A DNA stretch of 64,000 nucleotides from Bryobacterales bacterium (GTDB lineage Bacteria > Acidobacteriota > Terriglobia > Bryobacterales > Bryobacteraceae), in assembly GCA_003166865.1 (NCBI GenBank), contig PMUP01000068.1:1-64000 (forward strand), in the 5' to 3' direction. The notes under the pieces were generated by a model. It was not told the DNA's origin. It saw only the letters and a program-made list of their open reading frames with translations, and did no database searches. The number at the start of each line of letters is the position of its first letter. Position 1 is the first letter of the stretch. This document shows, piece after piece, positions 60,026 to 64,000 of the stretch. Made by a program: the position numbers and the translations under genes.

Positions 60026-61156
60026 ATGCGTTACACTTCAAACCGATCGCGGAGGCAGTCTGAAAGCAATTCTACAAGCGACCCGAGTTGTAAAAGCGAT
60101 ATGGCCGTGGCACTGTCGCGAAGACTGGTAGGGCAGCCGGCGGCGATCGCGGCCGTTGTCCCGTACGTGGAGATGTACCGGGCCCGGCTGACACCGGAGG
60201 GGCAGCCAGCGGGAGTCTTTCTGCTGCTCGGTCCTACCGGGACGGGGAAAACGAAGACCGTAGAAGCGCTGGCCGATGTGCTGCACGGCAGTCCCAAGAA
60301 GCTGCTCAAGGTGGACTGCGGCGAGTACCAGATGGAGCACGAAGTGGCGAAGCTGTTGGGCGCGCCTCCGGGATACTTGGGGCATCGGGAGACGCAGCCT
60401 TTATTGACTCAGCAAAAACTGAGCGCCGCGTCTAGTGAATCGTGCGACCTTTCGATTGTGCTGTTCGATGAAATCGAGAAAGCCGCTCCGACCCTGGTGC
60501 GGCTGCTGCTGGGGGTCTTGGATAAAGGCACTCTGCGGCTGGGCGACAGCACGCTGGTGAATTTCGAAAAGGCCATGATCTTCCTGACGAGCAATCTGGG
60601 GGCGCGCGACATGAGCCACGAGCTGCGGCCGGAGTTTGGCTTTGAGTCCCTCACTCCAAAACTGGCCCCTCGATCAGACCCGCGATCGGGCGCGAATCGG
60701 GACCGCAAACTGGATCGCATTGGCAGGACGGCGGTGCGCAAGAATTTCTCGCCGGAGTTTATCAATCGGATCGACGCGGTGGTCACCTATCAGCCGCTCG
60801 ATTCCGAGGCGCTGGCGGCGATCCTCAACCAGCAAATCGAGGACTTGCAGGCGCACATCGACCGGCGGCTGGGAGAGCAGGCGTTTCGAATCGAAGTGCC
60901 CCCGCGATCGCGCAAGTTCCTGCTGGAGCGAGGAGCAAGTGCCGAATATGGCGCGCGTGAGTTGAAGCGCACGGTGCAACGCTATCTCATCCAGCCGCTC
61001 GCCGTATTGGTGGCTGGCGGCGAGATTCATGTTGGAGCGCAGGTGCGCGCGGAACTGGGGCCGTGCAAAGGGAAACTGGTCCTGCGCAATTTGGTGCAGC
61101 ACGCGCTGGCCTCCGCTGGTGAAGAATGGCCTCCTGAACAGAGCTTGATAAACTGA
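60026..61156 (+). CDS. Stand-alone Clp/HSP100-type AAA+ ATPase (single ring)
   Basis: A 376-residue protein matching only the second AAA+ half of ClpB/ClpC: GQPAAIAAVVPYVEM, Walker A LGPTGTGKTKT (about 68-78), pore loop GYLGH (about 116-120), Walker B IVLFDEIEKA (about 144-153), sensor TSNLGARDM, NFSPEFINRIDAVVTY, and a C-terminal small domain EYGARELKRTVQ. No N-domain, M-domain or zinc ribbon is present. It may be an unfoldase with an unknown partner. The ATG at 60026 is likely; GTG 60002 possible. Confidence 0.82.
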   Translation: MRYTSNRSRRQSESNSTSDPSCKSDMAVALSRRLVGQPAAIAAVVPYVEMYRARLTPEGQPAGVFLLLGPTGTGKTKTVEALADVLHGSPKKLLKVDCGEYQMEHEVAKLLGAPPGYLGHRETQPLLTQQKLSAASSESCDLSIVLFDEIEKAAPTLVRLLLGVLDKGTLRLGDSTLVNFEKAMIFLTSNLGARDMSHELRPEFGFESLTPKLAPRSDPRSGANRDRKLDRIGRTAVRKNFSPEFINRIDAVVTYQPLDSEALAAILNQQIEDLQAHIDRRLGEQAFRIEVPPRSRKFLLERGASAEYGARELKRTVQRYLIQPLAVLVAGGEIHVGAQVRAELGPCKGKLVLRNLVQHALASAGEEWPPEQSLIN

Positions 61157-61168
61157 GGGAAGAAGGCG

Positions 61169-61747
61169 ATGCATCGTCACCGAATCGCGGCGTTTCTCAG
61201 CGGTTGCCTGATTCTCGGCAGCCTGTTCATGATTTTCGTGGCGACCGAGAATTTCCAGACCGTGGATCGCGTGCTGGCAAGGCCCGCACCGGAAGCCGCG
61301 CAAATGTTTCAGACGCTTGGTCCAGACAACTCGCGGCTCTTGCTCCGTTACCTGGCCGGCGAGGAGAACCGGCTCTTCTTCGTCGCCTGGGAGCTGGCCG
61401 AGATCGCCTTGGGCATCGCGCTGACGGCGATTTTACTGTTCGCCATGCGCAGCGGGCTGCTGGCGGGCATGGCCGGAGGGATGGTGATCATCGCGCTATT
61501 CCAGCACTTCCGCGTGACACCGGAAATGATTTCGCTGGGCCGCTTGATCGACTTCGGCGCGGGCGCCGGATCGGTGGCGTACAGCCAGTTCTGGCGGCTG
61601 CACGGGCTCTATGGAGTGCTCGAAGTTTTGAAACTGGTTCTGCTGGTCGTGGTGGCGGGCTTTTTGCTGCTGGGTAAACGCAAGGGCGCGGTAGCGGATC
61701 AGGACACTACGTCAGAACACCGCGTGAGCGCAGCGCTTCATCGATGA
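61169..61747 (+). CDS. Integral membrane protein of unknown function
   Basis: A 192-residue protein with four hydrophobic segments and a conserved-looking RLIDFGAGAG...FWRLHGLYGVLEVLKL region. It follows the AAA+ gene by 12 nt, so they are probably co-transcribed. GAGGGAAGAAGG supports the ATG. The last 41 nt overlap the convergent aldolase gene. No family is recognised with confidence. Confidence 0.65.
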   Translation: MHRHRIAAFLSGCLILGSLFMIFVATENFQTVDRVLARPAPEAAQMFQTLGPDNSRLLLRYLAGEENRLFFVAWELAEIALGIALTAILLFAMRSGLLAGMAGGMVIIALFQHFRVTPEMISLGRLIDFGAGAGSVAYSQFWRLHGLYGVLEVLKLVLLVVVAGFLLLGKRKGAVADQDTTSEHRVSAALHR

Positions 61748-62489
61748 TCGCGATCAGATCCTCTCGCGTGATCTGTGGCTTCTCCCGTACCCCTTCCACA
61801 TCTTCGGCGACCACCGGCCGGCCGGGTTCCATGCGGGCGTTCGACTTCACGCCATAACGCTCGCGCGCATCGAACAATTTCGCCACTTCGTGACGGGGCA
61901 GAACCTGGGGACCGCCCAGCAGCTCGGCGACTAAAGTGACTCGCGCGAAGTGCTCCACGGTTTCCATCTTGAAGAACGCCTTGTACAGGTCCTCGCCGTA
62001 GCACACTGAGCCGTGATTCGCCAGCAGGATGGCGTCGTATTTCGGGATGTACGGCAGCATGCCCGCGGTGAGAGCGGGAGTCCCCGGCAATCCGTATTCG
62101 GCCAGCGGCACGCATCCCAGGCTGACGATCACTTCGGGCAGCAGCGCCAGGGTGAGCGGCCTTCCGGCGACCGCGAATCCGGTTGCCACCGGCGGATGCG
62201 CATGCACCACGGCCGACACGTCCGGCCGCATTTCGTAAATGGTGAGATGCATCGCGATCTCGGTGGTCCGCTCGCGCGCGCCGTCGATCTTGTTGCCTTT
62301 GAGATCGCAGACGATGATGTCGGCCGGAGTCATCATGCCCTTGCTGACGCCGGTGCAGGTGCACAAAATGCGGCTGTCGTCCAAGCGCACACTGATGTTG
62401 CCGTCGTTGGCCGCGACCCATCCTTTTTGATAAATCAGCTTGCCTACGTCGAGGATGTCTTGGCGATGCTGCTGCTCGGTCTTGGCCAT
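61707..62489 (-). CDS. Class II aldolase/adducin-family protein (fuculose/ribulose-phosphate aldolase-like)
   Basis: A 260-residue metal-dependent aldolase. GWVAANDGNISVRLDDSRILCTCTG is the phosphate-binding start, AVVHAHPPVATGFA provides His metal ligands, LANHGSVCYGEDLYKAFFKMETVEHFAR is the class II end. The ATG at 62489 follows a TACAAT box by 10 nt (minus strand, 62500-62505), again leaderless. The catalysed cleavage of a sugar phosphate is family knowledge; the sugar is unknown. Confidence 0.87.
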   Translation of the reverse strand: MAKTEQQHRQDILDVGKLIYQKGWVAANDGNISVRLDDSRILCTCTGVSKGMMTPADIIVCDLKGNKIDGARERTTEIAMHLTIYEMRPDVSAVVHAHPPVATGFAVAGRPLTLALLPEVIVSLGCVPLAEYGLPGTPALTAGMLPYIPKYDAILLANHGSVCYGEDLYKAFFKMETVEHFARVTLVAELLGGPQVLPRHEVAKLFDARERYGVKSNARMEPGRPVVAEDVEGVREKPQITREDLIAIIDEALRSRGVLT

Positions 62490-62582
62490 CCAAAATTCAA
62501 TTGTAGCAATCGAGTGGAGCGCGCACCGCGCGCGACTGGTGGCGCGATGCCGCGCGCGAAACGGCGGCGAAAGACCGCGCTG

Positions 62583-62588
62583 TACAAT
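62583..62588 (+). promoter_or_regulatory. -10 box of the rhomboid gene
   Basis: TACAAT ends 6 nt before the GTG at 62595, predicting a leaderless message; the divergent aldolase box lies about 80 bp away. Confidence 0.45.
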
Positions 62589-62594
62589 GGGTGC

Positions 62595-63380
62595 GTGGAC
62601 AACAGGCGGATGTGCCCGAATTGCCGGGCGTTTGTGACTACCAGCGACAAGGTTTGCCCGTATTGCCAGGCTCCCATGGGCCCTCGCGCGGTGGAGCGGC
62701 GCAATCCGGGCGACATTCTGGGCGGCCTGATCCCGCACGCGCGTTTCACGACGATCATGATTTTGTTGATCAACACGGGTTTGTACATCGCACAGTCTAT
62801 GAGCCCGCAGGCGGGACTCACCGAGGCCGGACAGAGTGTTCCGGCCGTGCTGATGCAAGGACAATGGTGGCGCCTGATCACCGCTGGGTTTCTGCACAGC
62901 GGCATTTTGCACATTCTGATGAACTCCTGGGTGCTGTTCGATCTCGGCGCGGAAGTGGAAACGTTGTACGGCACCAGCCGCCTGATCGTCTTCTATTTCG
63001 TCTCCACTGTGACAGGTTTTTCGGCCAGCTCGCACCTCGGCGGCCATTTCTCCGTGGGGTCGTCGGCCGGCATCTTCGGATTGATCGGCGCGATGCTGGC
63101 GTTCGGTTTCACCGATCGCTCTTCGCTCGGGATGCAGGTGAAATCGCTGTATATGCGGTGGGTGATTTACGGATTGGTTTTGAGCTTCATACCAGGCGTG
63201 GATTTTTGGGCCCACGTGGGCGGATTTTCGGGTGGGTTCATCGCTGGATGGCTGGCCAGCACGCCGCGCGCGCGGTTGATGTGGAAAGAGCCGCTGCTCA
63301 GAGCCTTGGCAGGCGTCTCCATCGCCGTGACGACGGTGGCGTTTGGGATGATGTACGTGTACATGATGCGGACGACGTAG
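62595..63380 (+). CDS. Rhomboid-family intramembrane serine protease with N-terminal zinc ribbon
   Basis: A 261-residue rhomboid. A zinc-ribbon-like start (CPNC at Cys7/10, CPYC at Cys21/24) precedes about six transmembrane helices. The catalytic Ser is in HFSVGSSAGIFGLIGA and the His in FWAHVGGFSGGF; RLITAGFLHSGILHILMN is also typical. The start is GTG at 62595. It cleaves other membrane proteins within the bilayer; substrate unknown. A palindrome at 63380 could help end transcription. Confidence 0.92.
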   Translation: MDNRRMCPNCRAFVTTSDKVCPYCQAPMGPRAVERRNPGDILGGLIPHARFTTIMILLINTGLYIAQSMSPQAGLTEAGQSVPAVLMQGQWWRLITAGFLHSGILHILMNSWVLFDLGAEVETLYGTSRLIVFYFVSTVTGFSASSHLGGHFSVGSSAGIFGLIGAMLAFGFTDRSSLGMQVKSLYMRWVIYGLVLSFIPGVDFWAHVGGFSGGFIAGWLASTPRARLMWKEPLLRALAGVSIAVTTVAFGMMYVYMMRTT

Positions 63381-63393
63381 CAAGCCCGCTTGC
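63380..63393. repeat. Palindrome over the rhomboid stop codon
   Basis: GCAAGC-CC-GCTTGC is a perfect 6-bp inverted repeat starting at the last base of the rhomboid stop codon. No T-run follows. Confidence 0.4.
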
Positions 63394-63547
63394 TGACTCG
63401 CGCGGCTCGGAATCGTTCCCGCACACTTCGTCCCACAAGCGGACACACCTGTACCGCCGGGCCACGCCGAATCCGCCAGTAAACCTTCGTTTTCAGTAAG
63501 ATCGACTTTGGTGGGCAATTTGCCCATTGCCATAAGGAGAAATCACC

Positions 63548-64000
63548 ATGGATGTACCACGCGGTAAGGAAGTCGCTCGCCGGAAATTGATTCGCAGGGT
63601 CGTCATTATTGCACTCATCATCGCGGCGGTCCCGCTGATCACTTGGGGGCTTTCCCGGCTGAAACCCGCGGCCCCGTCGGTGGATCGCGCCACGGTGTGG
63701 ATCGACTCGGTGAAGCGGGGCCCCATGGTCCGCGACGTCCGCGGCCTGGGCACGCTGGTGGTGGAGCAATACATGTGGATTCCGGCGGCGTTCGATAGCC
63801 GCGTGGAAAAGATCAATTTCCTGCCGGGCGCCAAGGTGAATCCGAACGACGTCGTCATGGTGTTGAGCAATCCGGACATGGAACTGGCGGCGGCGGATCT
63901 GGAATGGCAGATCAAGGCGGCGCAGGCCAATGAAGAAAACACGCGAGTGACGCTGGAGACGCAGCAACTGGCCCAGAAAGCTCTCACCGAGCAGGTGAAG
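63548..64000 (+). CDS. HlyD/RND periplasmic adaptor (3' end beyond window)
   Basis: The first 151 residues of a membrane-fusion protein. A single membrane helix (residues 16-38) is followed by VKRGPMVRDVRGLGTLVVEQYMWIPAA, SRVEKINFLPGAKVNPNDVVMVL, the lipoyl half-motif, and the start of a coiled coil (ELAAADLEWQIKAAQANEEN). AAGGAG lies about 8 nt before the ATG at 63548. It would bridge an inner-membrane exporter to the outer membrane. Truncated by the window end. Confidence 0.88.
   Translation, partial: MDVPRGKEVARRKLIRRVVIIALIIAAVPLITWGLSRLKPAAPSVDRATVWIDSVKRGPMVRDVRGLGTLVVEQYMWIPAAFDSRVEKINFLPGAKVNPNDVVMVLSNPDMELAAADLEWQIKAAQANEENTRVTLETQQLAQKALTEQVK

Noticed and set aside
63394-63547. Gap before the HlyD gene, with phrases such as ACAAGCGGACACACC
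   Set aside because: Looks like a possible dispersed sequence but only one copy occurs in the window, so no repeat is claimed.

Overview
The window reads as a GC-rich chromosomal segment of an acidobacterium, most likely a Solibacter/Bryobacterales-type soil organism. This is inferred from gene content, not a database match: an ADOP-type permease with its PadR regulator and HAAS-domain partner (25357-28981), a DUF6152 protein, secreted 'PDLSGVW' proteins, a PEP-CTERM-like substrate and an EpsI-like protein, PQQ enzymes, and many secreted esterases and hydrolases. No tRNA, rRNA, CRISPR array, phage or transposase gene was found.

Layout. 1-6527: a partial TauE/SafE permease, a GlcG/HbpS protein, then a tandemly duplicated cassette of a Tat-exported thiamine-diphosphate enzyme plus a small c-type cytochrome, ended by an HxlR regulator and a divergent VOC gene. 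6562-14369: tannase-family esterase, DUF4159, aldose epimerase, DUF3300, cytochrome P460-like protein, and a PerR-like/katG peroxide-defence operon whose promoter contains its own operator. 14457-19370: EpsI-like protein, CysC, a small conserved protein, a deoxyhypusine-synthase-like enzyme, a PhzF protein lacking the usual Glu, and a MetE-like enzyme. 19391-19946: a dispersed inverted repeat beside a decayed DUF433/DUF5615 toxin-antitoxin pair. 20019-25449: carboxylesterase, sugar transporter/ribokinase operon, methyltransferase, and a TetR/SRPBCC divergent pair with a 26-bp palindrome between them. 25357-29404: ADOP-HAAS-PadR operon and RidA. 29475-38241: secreted proteins, GlnD, a pair of DUF6644 membrane proteins with a PQQ alcohol dehydrogenase, and a PEP-CTERM-like protein. 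38269-46265: LLM oxidoreductase, a second MetE-like enzyme, TruA, MscL with a zinc ribbon, MBL hydrolase, DUF72, gamma-glutamyltransferase and a methyltransferase. 46547-48503: a visibly AT-richer island with an HD dNTPase and a YwgA-like protein, overlapping by 11 nt. 48644-54068: CCAEP-tail radical SAM protein, winged-helix AAA ATPase, secretin-like protein and a frameshifted SIS-domain gene. 54105-55179: a broken ParD/ParE-like module cut by another repeat copy, then ThiG. 55224-64000: methyltransferase, SnoaL-like protein, second PDLSGVW protein, PAS membrane protein, infA, wecB, a single-ring Clp-type AAA+ protein, class II aldolase, rhomboid protease and the start of an HlyD-type adaptor.

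Three themes stand out. Many genes have a TATACT/TACAAT-like box only 6-10 nt before the start codon, suggesting widespread leaderless transcripts. Three copies of one inverted repeat occur, two of them touching wrecked toxin-antitoxin genes. Several redox modules pair exported dehydrogenase or lyase-type enzymes with small cytochromes or unknown membrane proteins. The best candidates for undescribed biology are the duplicated exported ThDP-enzyme/cytochrome cassette and the HD-YwgA island.
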